Origin: a virus
DNA length: 41,971 bases
IMG/VR virus record: IMGVR_UViG_3300032163_000036
Coordinates: 1 to 41,971 of that record
Strand: one strand, 5' to 3'
Below the pieces are notes generated by a model, which saw only the letters and a list, made by a program, of their open reading frames with translations, did no database searches and was not told the DNA's origin. This document shows, piece after piece, positions 1-8,047 of the stretch (position 1 is its first letter; each line of letters starts with the position of its first letter). A program made the translations under genes and the position numbers.

Positions 1-1
1 T

Positions 2-2002
2 GATTTTTCAAATAGAACCAAACTAATACAAGTAGACGGTAAAAACGAAAACACAGGAGGATCTTCTGGTTCTGGTAAATCTACCGTATTTCATGCCCTA
101 GATTATCTATTTGGAATAAACGATACGCCTTCAAACTCACTTCAGGCTAGATTATCTAAATCACCAATCAAAGTAACAGGAGAATTCGATATAGATGGTA
201 AAAACGTTATCGTTTCAAGAGGAAAGGGTTCTTTATCCGTAAACATCAATGGAGAAATAGCAGAAGGAAGTATATCCCTATCTGAAGAAAAGATGGATCA
301 AATACTAGGAATACCTAGGAATTTATTCAAAAAAATGATACACAAGAAACAGAAGGAGGGCGGTTTTTTTCTTAATTTAACCGCTAAAGAATCCTTCGAT
401 TTTCTTATAAAAATGCTTGGATTAGATATTTGGTCGGAAAGATCAGATAAAATAGACGAAGATGTTAAGAAATTTAAAGAAGAGCTTTTAAGGATTCAGT
501 CGGAATCAGATAATATAAAATCATCTAAAATTGAAATAGAATCTATACTTAGCAGTAAGATTGAACCAAAATGTTCTGTAGATAGAGATGTAGTCGATAG
601 ATTAGGAAAAGAACTGTATGATCTAGATATGTCCCTGATTCTTGTAAATAACGAGATAAACAATGATATATCTTTAATAAATAAACCGATAAAAGAAAAC
701 ATAAACAATAAAGAATATTATTCATCTAAGATGATAATGATAGAGCAACAGATAGGAAAATTAGAAAATGACAAGAAAACAAAAGTAAACGAAATACTTA
801 AAGAAAAAGAAGGACTTAGATTAGGATTAGAAAAAGCGTCTAATGGTCTAAACGATATAAAAAATTCAAAAGATAAAATAACTAGAATATCAGAAGACGT
901 AAAAGGATTAAAAATCCATAAGGATCATCTAGAATCTCAAAAATGTCCTACCTGTATGCAGAAATGGATAGGAGACTCCGCTAATCAAAAAATATCCGAT
1001 ATACAATCTTCTATAGATTTAAAAATTAAAGATTTATTATCATTAAAAAATACCATATCAGAAGAACAAAACCTTTTATCTTTAAAAAAAGACGTAACAG
1101 AAAATATTCAACTTTTAGATTCTAAAGATTATTTGTCTACATTTAATAAAGACATATCAGCATTAACGGAAAATCTAATAAACATTAAATCTGAATTAAA
1201 GAACGTAGAGATTCAAAATGATAATAAATATAAATCCGACGTATTAAACTATGAAAAGACTATTTCTGATATTAGAAAAGCCAAAGAAAAAACTATAAAT
1301 GATATTAAAGATTCGATATCATCTAAAAAAATAAATCTAAATAATTCAAAATCAGAACTTAAAAATTATGAAATATCTCTTTCTATATATAAGAATGAGA
1401 TAGAAACCCTTAAAAACTCAATACTTAATAAGTCTATTTTAGTAAACAATAGCGAAAGTAGAATATTGGAATTAAACGATAATATATCTATAGCAGAAGA
1501 AAGCAAGAGATTTGTCAAATCCTATATGCTGCAAATGTTTCAAGATAGCCTAGATTATATAGGATCTTATGCTTCAAATATGCTTAATAATATACCTAAT
1601 ATGGTTAACGCAAGTATATATTTTGAAGGATGTAAAGAGAATAAAAACGGTAAGATAAAAGACGAAGTAAATGCTATAATTAATATGGATGGAGATAATG
1701 AGATAAACATTAAGACTTTATCTGGTGGAGAAAGAACGGCGGTTGATTTAGCCGTTGACATGGCTGTTATTGACATGATAGAATCTAAGGCAGGGAAGGG
1801 TGCCGACTTCTTCATTTTAGACGAACCCTTTGTAGGACTGGATGCCGTTTCCATAGAAAGATGCGTACAAATGCTAACTGAAATTGATACTAATAAGAAG
1901 ATAATAATCGTAGATCACAGTACTGAATTAAAAGCAATGATAAACGACACTATAACAGTAATTAGAAACGGCGAAACCAGTAGGATTCAAAATGTCATCT
2001 GA
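2..2002 (+). CDS. SbcC/Rad50-like recombination ATPase (5' end outside window)
   Basis: The reading frame is open to the left edge, so this is a 5'-truncated gene of 666 visible residues. Visible motifs, in window numbering, are a Walker A loop GSSGSGKST at residues 20-28, a long charged coiled coil, a CPTC zinc hook (C315, C318), the ABC signature LSGGER near 573, Walker B FFILDEPF near 603-611, and a following VDHS switch. This is the layout of SbcC/Rad50 and of T4 gp46 and T5 D13. These proteins work with an SbcD/Mre11-type nuclease in end processing and recombination-dependent replication. An ATG at 293 is internal: starting there would delete the Walker A loop. The stop overlaps the next gene by 11 bases. 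No SbcD partner is directly adjacent inside the window. The metallophosphoesterase at 5093 is the nearest candidate. Confidence 0.92.
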   Translation, partial: DFSNRTKLIQVDGKNENTGGSSGSGKSTVFHALDYLFGINDTPSNSLQARLSKSPIKVTGEFDIDGKNVIVSRGKGSLSVNINGEIAEGSISLSEEKMDQILGIPRNLFKKMIHKKQKEGGFFLNLTAKESFDFLIKMLGLDIWSERSDKIDEDVKKFKEELLRIQSESDNIKSSKIEIESILSSKIEPKCSVDRDVVDRLGKELYDLDMSLILVNNEINNDISLINKPIKENINNKEYYSSKMIMIEQQIGKLENDKKTKVNEILKEKEGLRLGLEKASNGLNDIKNSKDKITRISEDVKGLKIHKDHLESQKCPTCMQKWIGDSANQKISDIQSSIDLKIKDLLSLKNTISEEQNLLSLKKDVTENIQLLDSKDYLSTFNKDISALTENLINIKSELKNVEIQNDNKYKSDVLNYEKTISDIRKAKEKTINDIKDSISSKKINLNNSKSELKNYEISLSIYKNEIETLKNSILNKSILVNNSESRILELNDNISIAEESKRFVKSYMLQMFQDSLDYIGSYASNMLNNIPNMVNASIYFEGCKENKNGKIKDEVNAIINMDGDNEINIKTLSGGERTAVDLAVDMAVIDMIESKAGKGADFFILDEPFVGLDAVSIERCVQMLTEIDTNKKIIIVDHSTELKAMINDTITVIRNGETSRIQNVI

Positions 2003-2339
2003 TTTAGAGAATAGATTAAAGGTTGATATGGAATCTTTTTTTACTGATATAGAAAACCAAACAGAAGAAGACAAAAGAAAGAGTTTAGTGGTATTATTAG
2101 ATAAATATATACATCTGACAAAATCAGACTATTTGATGGATGAAACTGATTTATTAAATATAGTAGCTGGAGCTAAAACTATCTTTGTACATAAAAGTTT
2201 TCCTATTTGTATCGGGAAACGTAATAAACAGATAAGTCAAGAAGAACAGAGGATAGTATGCATAATAGAATCAATTATATTACATTTGAATAATAAAGAA
2301 TGTTTGAAAAAATTACCTAAATTTGACTACAAGGAGTAG
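1992..2339 (+). CDS. Hypothetical protein, 115 aa
   Basis: I do not recognise this protein. It starts at an ATG that overlaps the end of the SbcC-like gene by 11 bases, suggesting translational coupling. It is mostly helical in character, acidic in the N-terminal half, and contains two cysteines in its C-terminal half. There is no membrane segment or known motif. Its position between the SbcC-like ATPase and a coiled-coil protein suggests a role in the same recombination unit, but nothing in the sequence shows a function. Confidence 0.75.
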   Translation: MSSDLENRLKVDMESFFTDIENQTEEDKRKSLVVLLDKYIHLTKSDYLMDETDLLNIVAGAKTIFVHKSFPICIGKRNKQISQEEQRIVCIIESIILHLNNKECLKKLPKFDYKE

Positions 2340-2343
2340 AAAA

Positions 2344-2829
2344 ATGCAAGACAGAGATTTATTTATTAAAAAAGCACAAAAAGAAATGCCAGCTTTTACA
2401 GAATCCGTAGACGGGCTATCTTTAGAGGATCTAGACAAAAACCTACTCATGTATTCTAAATACAGAGAAGAAACCTATGTAGCTCAAAAAGTTGATAAAG
2501 ACATATTAGCCACAAAAGAAGAAATTGCTAAATTATCAAAGCCTCATGATGATAAGATCAAAGAATTAAAATCTACATTGACCAAAATTAAGAAACTCAT
2601 TGACCAAAACGTATCTAAACAAGAATTAGATACCGTGATGTTAGGCTATACTAAGCTATTAGAGGGTGCGGAATTAGCTAAAAAAGAAGATGAGGAGCTT
2701 AAAACTCAAAAAGATAGGCTTGGAGAGCTTAGCGGATCTTATTCCGATGCCCTTAAGGCTTTAAAAATGAAAATTTCTTATCTAAGTCTACTACTTGAAG
2801 AAAAGAATGGTCCGTTTTCAAATGGCTAA
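2344..2829 (+). CDS. Hypothetical coiled-coil protein, 161 aa
   Basis: The start chosen is the ATG at 2344, preceded by a strong AAGGAG ribosome binding site at 2331-2336 seven bases upstream. An in-frame TTG at 2323 is less likely. The protein is lysine- and glutamate-rich with long heptad-like helices (about residues 45-85 and 100-155), so it is probably an elongated coiled coil. No catalytic motif is visible. It lies in the same direction and unit as the SbcC-like gene and overlaps the following HNH gene. Function unknown. Confidence 0.8.
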   Translation: MQDRDLFIKKAQKEMPAFTESVDGLSLEDLDKNLLMYSKYREETYVAQKVDKDILATKEEIAKLSKPHDDKIKELKSTLTKIKKLIDQNVSKQELDTVMLGYTKLLEGAELAKKEDEELKTQKDRLGELSGSYSDALKALKMKISYLSLLLEEKNGPFSNG

Positions 2830-3532
2830 AACCAAAAAAGAAAGCTCTCTCTACGATTCTAACGGACGATGGGTTGAGGAAAGAGGAAGAATAAAAGGAG
2901 CTATCAGGCGAACTTTTAGACTTTCACCTCAAATGAAAGAGGTCCTTAATAAAGCTAGAGTAGAACTCCCTCCAGATTTAAAGAAAGATGGTACTCCTGG
3001 TAAAAAACCAAGAGTTAGGTATCGTTGTGCCATCTGTCAAGAGTTATTTTCTCAAAAACAGGTCCAAGTGGACCATATAGAGCCTGTGACTAAATTACAC
3101 AAATCTGATGAAGAAATGAGTTGGGATGAAACTGTTAGGGGTGTATTTTGCGATGTTTCTAATCTGCAAGTTTTATGCAGTACTCCGTTAAAGCAAAATA
3201 ACGGGAAATCTAGCTGTCATAGAATAAAAACAAATGAAGAAAATTTCATTAGAAATAAATGGAGAGAACATTTTGATAAAACACATAAATACGAAGAAAA
3301 TTTTAGATATTCTCATTATTGGCAAAATCAAAGATCTCTTGAATATTCAGAATATGGTGAAGAAAAAGAAAAAGAATGGAAAAAAGAATATAAAAAACAT
3401 TTGCAAGAAAAAGAAAATAAGCGTATTCTAAAATTAGAGAGGAAAGAACAAAGAGCATTGAAAAGAAAACAAATTGAATCTAAAACAGGAAAAGATGACA
3501 ACGATTGTTTCAACGGTTTATGCGAAATATAA
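2822..3532 (+). CDS. HNH endonuclease
   Basis: The protein has 236 residues from the ATG at 2822. In-frame alternatives are an ATG at 2807 and a TTG at 2795; the 2822 start overlaps the previous stop by eight bases, which fits coupling. The central part carries a metal-binding HNH fold: a CAIC pair, the core VDHIEP, then NLQVLC and a C-H pair before KTNEE. The N-terminal part is basic and the last 60 residues are extremely rich in Lys and Glu. HNH enzymes cut DNA using one metal ion. Because it is embedded in the replication operon and has no homing-type DNA-binding repeats, I favour a recombination or DNA-processing nuclease over a homing enzyme, but cannot exclude the latter. Confidence 0.85.
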   Translation: MAKTKKESSLYDSNGRWVEERGRIKGAIRRTFRLSPQMKEVLNKARVELPPDLKKDGTPGKKPRVRYRCAICQELFSQKQVQVDHIEPVTKLHKSDEEMSWDETVRGVFCDVSNLQVLCSTPLKQNNGKSSCHRIKTNEENFIRNKWREHFDKTHKYEENFRYSHYWQNQRSLEYSEYGEEKEKEWKKEYKKHLQEKENKRILKLERKEQRALKRKQIESKTGKDDNDCFNGLCEI

Positions 3533-3536
3533 AATA

Positions 3537-3548
3537 TTGTGGTATTAT
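3537..3548 (+). promoter_or_regulatory. Extended -10 promoter TTGTGGTATTAT
   Basis: TATTAT at 3543-3548 is preceded directly by TGG, an extended -10 box, and no convincing -35 is seen. It follows the HNH stop by four bases. The same TTGTGGTAT core recurs at 6747 and 39160. Transcription would begin near 3555, just at the GAAGGAG ribosome binding site (3554-3560) of the next gene. Confidence 0.5.
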
Positions 3549-3568
3549 ATTCTGAAGGAGATTTTTAT

Positions 3569-4519
3569 ATGAGTTTTTGGGATAAGGGTAATAATCAGGA
3601 ACCTGTTTCTGAATATGAAATGATAAAGGAAATTATGCCAGATCAAGAAATTGAGAACGTTCGTCCTGTAAATAGGAACGATTCTTCGCCACATCAGTCA
3701 TTAATTAGTAATTCATCTTATGAGTTATCTAAAAGCGATTCTTCTATTTTAGAAGAAGCTGAATTAAGGCTTCAACAGGCTAAATTATATGAAATGCTAA
3801 TAAAACACGATATATTTGAAGGAGTTACGGCAAACCCAACCGCTCTTAGAAACGTACAAGAAGAGCTTAAAAACTATATAATAGAAAGACTAGAGATTTT
3901 ACTAGGTATAAGACAAAGAACCGCTATAAAAGAAGAGCCGACCAATATAGTAGTAGAATCTGATTTTAATGATATAGAGATAGAATTTTTAAAGAAACTG
4001 TCATACATGGGGACTAAGGGAGAATCTACTAAAGGAAAAGCCAGAAATGCTCAGGTAACTGTTCAGGAACAGCCTAAAGAAGTATCCCTAAGACCATTAA
4101 GAATTAAAGAAAACAGAGAAAATACTCCTAAAATAGTACCTGCCAATATAGCTAGACCTATATTGGCAAGTCAGTCCAATAACGTTCAAAGAGAGGTTAG
4201 AAGAAGCGAATCTGAAAATGTAGTTAAAAAAGTACCTCAAAGAAAGACAATAGAGCAATTGGCGATGGAAGATATTCAAAAAATGAAAGATAGAAAACCT
4301 ATCGGCGAAATGACTACACAAGAGCTTTTAGACGCAAATGCTAAAATAAAAAGCACCGGTAAAAAGAAACCTAAAAACGCTCTTCCTGCTCCTGCTATAG
4401 AAAATTTAGTAGCTCATTATAGTCAGCAGCAAAATTCAGGAAATGTAATGTCTAGCGGTGGAGTTGATATAACAGGATTAGTAAACAATATAGTTTCTAA
4501 GAAAAACAGAGAATCTTAA
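3569..4519 (+). CDS. Hypothetical protein, 316 aa
   Basis: The start at 3569 is chosen because GAAGGAG at 3554-3560 sits eight bases upstream; a GTG at 3539 in the same frame lies within the promoter. The protein is hydrophilic and low in complexity, with a helical segment around residues 60-115 and a basic, proline-containing, probably disordered middle and C-terminal region. No membrane segment or catalytic motif is visible. It stands first in a unit with the 182-aa protein and the metallophosphoesterase. I cannot assign a function; a virion-internal or scaffolding-like role is possible but unsupported. Confidence 0.75.
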   Translation: MSFWDKGNNQEPVSEYEMIKEIMPDQEIENVRPVNRNDSSPHQSLISNSSYELSKSDSSILEEAELRLQQAKLYEMLIKHDIFEGVTANPTALRNVQEELKNYIIERLEILLGIRQRTAIKEEPTNIVVESDFNDIEIEFLKKLSYMGTKGESTKGKARNAQVTVQEQPKEVSLRPLRIKENRENTPKIVPANIARPILASQSNNVQREVRRSESENVVKKVPQRKTIEQLAMEDIQKMKDRKPIGEMTTQELLDANAKIKSTGKKKPKNALPAPAIENLVAHYSQQQNSGNVMSSGGVDITGLVNNIVSKKNRES

Positions 4520-4534
4520 TAAAGGAGAATTTCA

Positions 4535-5083
4535 ATGAACAATGGTAAACAACAGGTTAAAACGACCGACAAGATGACCGCAACGGAAAGGCTAGAGGCT
4601 TTAGAATCAAACGCAGTTCAACTTAATAATCAAAATTCAGCGATTATTAATGAATTACAATCTCTCAGAGGATCTATTACCGCTGTGCTTAAGCGACTAG
4701 ACGCTACTATCGAAGTAGGATCAACTGGTAATATTAATGCAGAAGCTGTTAACGACAAGGTTTTAAAATCAAGAATCAAAGAACTTGAAGTAGCAATCGT
4801 TACGCTGACTAATGCAGGATATCTAAAATCTGCTGAAACGGTTAATAAAAGCTCTTTCGTAGTGTTCAGAGAATTAGATAAAGATAAAAACGTTTTAAAT
4901 CCTAGGTTACAATACCCCGTTGCTGAATTGATTGACGGAGAAAGATTTAACGGCAAAAAAGTAGGAGATGTCGTAGAAACAGGAACAGAGGGTGCCGGAT
5001 TAACCTTTGAATTACTTGAAATTTATGATATTACTAATCCAGAGCAAGCAAAAACAGAACCTAAGGCTGAAGTTACACAGTAG
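4535..5083 (+). CDS. Hypothetical protein with coiled coil and possible GreA-like C-terminus
   Basis: The 182-residue protein starts at an ATG with an AAAGGAG site at 4521-4527. Residues 15-65 look like a coiled-coil helix with regular hydrophobic spacing. The C-terminal part contains GKKVGDVVE followed by a final strand ending in LLEIYDI, which resembles the C-terminal FKBP-like domain of GreA/GreB (consensus GxxxGDxxE then a yeIlei strand). Gre factors bind the RNA polymerase secondary channel and trigger transcript cleavage. The match is short and seen by eye only; the acidic tip residues of true GreA are not obvious. A structural role is equally possible. Confidence 0.7.
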   Translation: MNNGKQQVKTTDKMTATERLEALESNAVQLNNQNSAIINELQSLRGSITAVLKRLDATIEVGSTGNINAEAVNDKVLKSRIKELEVAIVTLTNAGYLKSAETVNKSSFVVFRELDKDKNVLNPRLQYPVAELIDGERFNGKKVGDVVETGTEGAGLTFELLEIYDITNPEQAKTEPKAEVTQ

Positions 5084-5092
5084 GATTAAGCG

Positions 5093-6697
5093 ATGTCATT
5101 GGATAGCGAAAAACAGAATAAAGCTAGAAAAAACATACTTAAGGTTTATTCCGATTTTGTTAAGAAAAATAAGAGAAACCCAACTCATGCTGAATTGCAA
5201 GGATTGGGGGTTTCTAGAAACGCCCTAAGATGGCATTTTGGTACATATAGAGATCTTAAACAAGAAGCTAGAAAATTAAATCCTAAGGCTTTTGAACACA
5301 TAATAGACGAAACATTGTTTAATCCCTTTAATTTTTCGGTTTTGGAAGATGAAGTAGCTAAGTATAAGAAATTTATAATAACTACCGCAGTTACTGGATG
5401 TGAGGTTCATAGGGGATTTTATAAAGCAATAAAAAATTATTGTAAAGTAAACAAAGCTCTCCTATTAGTAATTCCAGTATCTGATGCTGCTGCTGATGCC
5501 GGATGGGATCTCGATAAAATATTAAAAGACGAAAAACTCGTATTTGATAATCTTGAATTAAATTCAAATATTTATATCAGTGGCATAAAGATGGGTGCTA
5601 AACAAATAGATCCGACCACGGGTCTAGGAAGAATGGCTCAGGATAGTTCTTTTATATATGGTTCTCCTAAACAAAGGCTAAAAGTAGTTGCAAACTCAAA
5701 CCATAAACTTCCTCACGTTCTAATGGGAACCGGAGCTATAACTAAGCCCAACTATCTAACAGAAACGTATAGTAGTAAGAGAACGGCGGTTTTAGCTGAA
5801 TTTGATCACAAGATAGGAGCTATAGTTCTAGAACTAGAAGATGAAAAATATTATTTTAGACAAATACAGGCTGAGCCTAATTCAGGTAATTTCGTAGATC
5901 TAGCTAGATACTATACTAGTTCTGGAAAAATATCTAGATTAGAACCCGAGGCTTTTATTTTAGGAGATTGGCACTCAGGAGAAACAGATCCAGTTGCAGC
6001 TAAGGTTTGGGAAGAAGTCATAAGCGAAACTAATCCTAAAGACCTTATCCTTCACGATCTTTTTAACGGAAGCTCTATATCTCACTGGACTCAAAATAAA
6101 GTGATTAAAAAGGCTAGAATGGCTTTATCGGGCGATACTAATTTAACAAAAGAGCTTAAAACCACATCGGTTGATTTATTAAATCTATTAGATCTCATAA
6201 AGGGTAAAATCATAATAACTAAATCTAATCATGATGATTTTCTTGCCAGGTATCTGGAAGACGGTAGATTCATGAAGGATCATGAAAATTTTAAAATAGC
6301 TATAGAGATAGTTAAGGAAATGGTTGATGATAAAGATCCTGTAAAGTTTGGCGTAGAGATGTTCTTAAATGAAGAAACTAAAAAAAGATTAAAGTGGCTA
6401 GAGAGAGATGAAGATTATAGGATTACAAAGATAGAATGTGGAACCCACGGAGATAAGGGTCCAAATGGTTCCAAGGGTACTTTAGAAAATCATGAAAGAT
6501 CATACAAAGCTTGTACTATTGGTCACTCCCATACGCCAGGAATATTAAGAGAGGCTTACCAGGTAGGAACTACTAGTAGACTTGATCTTGATTACGCAGA
6601 AGGTCCTTCTTCTTGGATGCACACTTCTTGTTTGGTTTATCCAAACGGATCTAGACAGTTAATAAATTCTATAATGGGCAAATGGCGATTAAAGTAA
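5093..6697 (+). CDS. Metallophosphoesterase with N-terminal HTH-like region
   Basis: The protein has 534 residues. Residues about 5-60 look like a DNA-binding helical module (NPTHAELQGLGVSRNALRWHFG), similar to repeats found beside homing endonucleases and in helix-turn-helix proteins. From about residue 285 the full calcineurin-like metallophosphoesterase motif series is present: GDWHSGE (near 291), LHDLFNG, SNHDD (near 378), GTHGD (near 450) and GHSHTP (near 477). Such enzymes bind two metal ions and include the SbcD/Mre11 nucleases and, as I recall, the T5 A1 pre-early protein. It is probably a DNA nuclease, perhaps the functional partner of the SbcC-like ATPase, although its architecture is not that of SbcD. 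The gene is the last before a terminator. Confidence 0.85.
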   Translation: MSLDSEKQNKARKNILKVYSDFVKKNKRNPTHAELQGLGVSRNALRWHFGTYRDLKQEARKLNPKAFEHIIDETLFNPFNFSVLEDEVAKYKKFIITTAVTGCEVHRGFYKAIKNYCKVNKALLLVIPVSDAAADAGWDLDKILKDEKLVFDNLELNSNIYISGIKMGAKQIDPTTGLGRMAQDSSFIYGSPKQRLKVVANSNHKLPHVLMGTGAITKPNYLTETYSSKRTAVLAEFDHKIGAIVLELEDEKYYFRQIQAEPNSGNFVDLARYYTSSGKISRLEPEAFILGDWHSGETDPVAAKVWEEVISETNPKDLILHDLFNGSSISHWTQNKVIKKARMALSGDTNLTKELKTTSVDLLNLLDLIKGKIIITKSNHDDFLARYLEDGRFMKDHENFKIAIEIVKEMVDDKDPVKFGVEMFLNEETKKRLKWLERDEDYRITKIECGTHGDKGPNGSKGTLENHERSYKACTIGHSHTPGILREAYQVGTTSRLDLDYAEGPSSWMHTSCLVYPNGSRQLINSIMGKWRLK

Positions 6698-6720
6698 ACA
6701 AATATATTTTTATTTATTTT

Positions 6721-6744
6721 AGCCGTCCTAGTGACGGCTTTTTT
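6721..6744 (+). terminator. Rho-independent terminator
   Basis: AGCCGTC at 6721-6727 pairs perfectly with GACGGCT at 6733-6739 around a five-base loop and is followed by a run of Ts at 6740-6744. It lies 23 bases after the metallophosphoesterase stop and ends that unit. A new promoter begins at once downstream. Confidence 0.9.
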
Positions 6745-6746
6745 AT

Positions 6747-6758
6747 TTGTGGTATAAT
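6747..6758 (+). promoter_or_regulatory. Extended -10 promoter TTGTGGTATAAT
   Basis: A perfect TATAAT at 6753-6758 is preceded by TGG. The 12-base string is identical to that at 39160-39171. Initiation near 6765 would give a leader of about 11 bases for the gene at 6776. A second TATAAT at 6769-6774 directly abuts that ATG and would start inside the gene. No -35 is evident, because the terminator occupies that position. Confidence 0.7.
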
Positions 6759-6775
6759 GAATTGACGGTATAATT

Positions 6776-7159
6776 ATGATTAAAAAAAGGATAAAAAGAA
6801 AAGATGAGCTTAAAAATATTTTGCTGGGAATCGAGATGAACCTAGCTATATTGGAAGATGACCTAGATATTTTAAATAAAGATTTGATATTTTATAATAG
6901 ATATAAAGAGGAATTAATAAGTAATATAGATTTACACAGAACGCAAAAAGTAGTAACAGTAGCTTCGTCCTTTAGATTATCTAAAAATGAACTAAAAATC
7001 ACAAATCAGAGGATATCGCAGCTAACGTCTGCAAAGAATAAAGTAGAAAAAATGATAAACAATAAAAGCAAATCATTTGAATATTATAATAAAGAATATG
7101 AAAAAATAAATAACGATCAAGTTGTGTTACAATTTAAAAAAAGAGCCAAAAATAAATGA
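6776..7159 (+). CDS. Hypothetical coiled-coil protein, 127 aa
   Basis: This is the first gene after the terminator and extended -10 promoter. There is no good ribosome binding site before the ATG, and the expected leader is only about 11 bases. The protein is strongly basic (many Lys and Asn) and predicted helical throughout, with heptad-like leucine and isoleucine spacing in residues 10-50 and 75-115. Its end overlaps the next start by four bases (ATGA). It has no recognisable domain. It may act together with the small sigma-like protein encoded next, but that is only inferred from coupling. Confidence 0.75.
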   Translation: MIKKRIKRKDELKNILLGIEMNLAILEDDLDILNKDLIFYNRYKEELISNIDLHRTQKVVTVASSFRLSKNELKITNQRISQLTSAKNKVEKMINNKSKSFEYYNKEYEKINNDQVVLQFKKRAKNK

Positions 7160-7416
7160 AAAACGACATTATCAATAAGAAAAAGATAAAAGAAAGAATA
7201 GCCAAAGAGGAAGATTTCATATATTGCCCTAAATTTAAGAATTCTTTGAAAAAATTACTCGATAGATATTCAGATGGAGTAGAGGGCGATACCGAACAAG
7301 AAATTAATCAAAAAATAGGAAAGGTTTTGCTAATAACGCCGGAAGAAGTTGACAAAGCCTATAAAAGTGCTATAATAAAGCTCAGAAAGGCTTTAGGAAT
7401 AGGAGAGGAACATTAA
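7156..7416 (+). CDS. Small protein resembling sigma factor region 4
   Basis: The 86-residue protein overlaps the previous gene by four bases. Its C-terminal part, KIGKVLLITPEEVDKAYKSA followed by IIKLRKAL, aligns by eye with the region 4.2 helix-turn-helix of sigma-70 factors: the VGxxF-x-VTxExI core, then the ALRKLR end. No region 2 or 3 is present, so it would be a stand-alone region-4 protein, a type known for T4 gp33 and for split phage sigma factors. The match is short and unverified. An alternative is another small helix-turn-helix regulator. Its position just upstream of the polymerase genes suggests a regulatory role. Confidence 0.75.
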   Translation: MKNDIINKKKIKERIAKEEDFIYCPKFKNSLKKLLDRYSDGVEGDTEQEINQKIGKVLLITPEEVDKAYKSAIIKLRKALGIGEEH

Positions 7417-8047
7417 TTATTTATTCTTTGACACCGAGACGACAGGACTTGATAGCAACAAACACGCCATTTTAACGGCTTATTTCTTAATTTTAAATGA
7501 AAATTTTGAGATGATTGATGAATTAGATCTTCAGCTTAAACCAGATCCAGGAATGGAATTAAACGTGACGGAAGAGGCTTTGAGGATAAATGGGATAAAT
7601 CTAGAACAACATTTAAAAGACCCTAGGACTATGACCTATTCATCGGCTAAAACAGCTATAGAGGCGTTTTTAATCAAAAACAAGATCAAAGGAAGAAAAA
7701 GAAGTTTTAGACCTTGCGGTCAGAATATTGAATTTGATATAAAGTTCATCAAGGCTCTATTGATAGAACACGAAACGTGGGATAAATACATTCATTATAG
7801 AAAATTAGATAACCTAGACATTATAACTTTTTTACAAGATATAGGGTTTTTCCCTAATGATATCGGTAATTTAGAATCTCAAGTAGAGTATTTAGGACTT
7901 CCCAAGGGATTAGCTCACAACGCTAAGGAAGACGTAAAAATGACCGTAGAAGTTTATAAAACCATTAGGAAAATGTTTATAAACAATAAATCTTCTTCAA
8001 CAGGCTTGATAAGTAGTGATATTCTTAGTATAATAGAAGAACGATGA
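7412..8047 (+). CDS. DnaQ-like 3'-5' proofreading exonuclease, AUU start
   Basis: The 211-residue frame shows all three DEDDh motifs: ExoI FDTETTG (D7, E9), ExoII QNIEFD (near residue 103) and ExoIII HNAKED (H169, D174). It is an epsilon-type proofreading nuclease, and its stop overlaps the polymerase alpha start by four bases. No ATG, GTG or TTG lies between the upstream in-frame stop (7400-7402) and the ExoI motif. The only plausible initiator is ATT at 7412-7414, six bases after AGGAG (7401-7405) and overlapping the previous stop. The internal ATG at 7511 would remove the catalytic DTE. An AUU start or a sequencing error must be considered. Confidence 0.88.
   Translation: MNYLFFDTETTGLDSNKHAILTAYFLILNENFEMIDELDLQLKPDPGMELNVTEEALRINGINLEQHLKDPRTMTYSSAKTAIEAFLIKNKIKGRKRSFRPCGQNIEFDIKFIKALLIEHETWDKYIHYRKLDNLDIITFLQDIGFFPNDIGNLESQVEYLGLPKGLAHNAKEDVKMTVEVYKTIRKMFINNKSSSTGLISSDILSIIEER

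Noticed and set aside
293-2002. ATG at 293 as start of the SbcC-like gene
   Set aside because: The frame is open to the left edge and contains the Walker A loop upstream, so the ATG is internal.
2092-2097. TGG-TATTAT resembling the phage promoter motif
   Set aside because: It lies inside the 115-aa coding sequence, where it encodes an ordinary leucine-rich stretch, and no gene starts nearby.
3234-3431. Second frame within the HNH gene
   Set aside because: A lysine-rich shadow of the HNH C-terminus, produced by A-rich codons.
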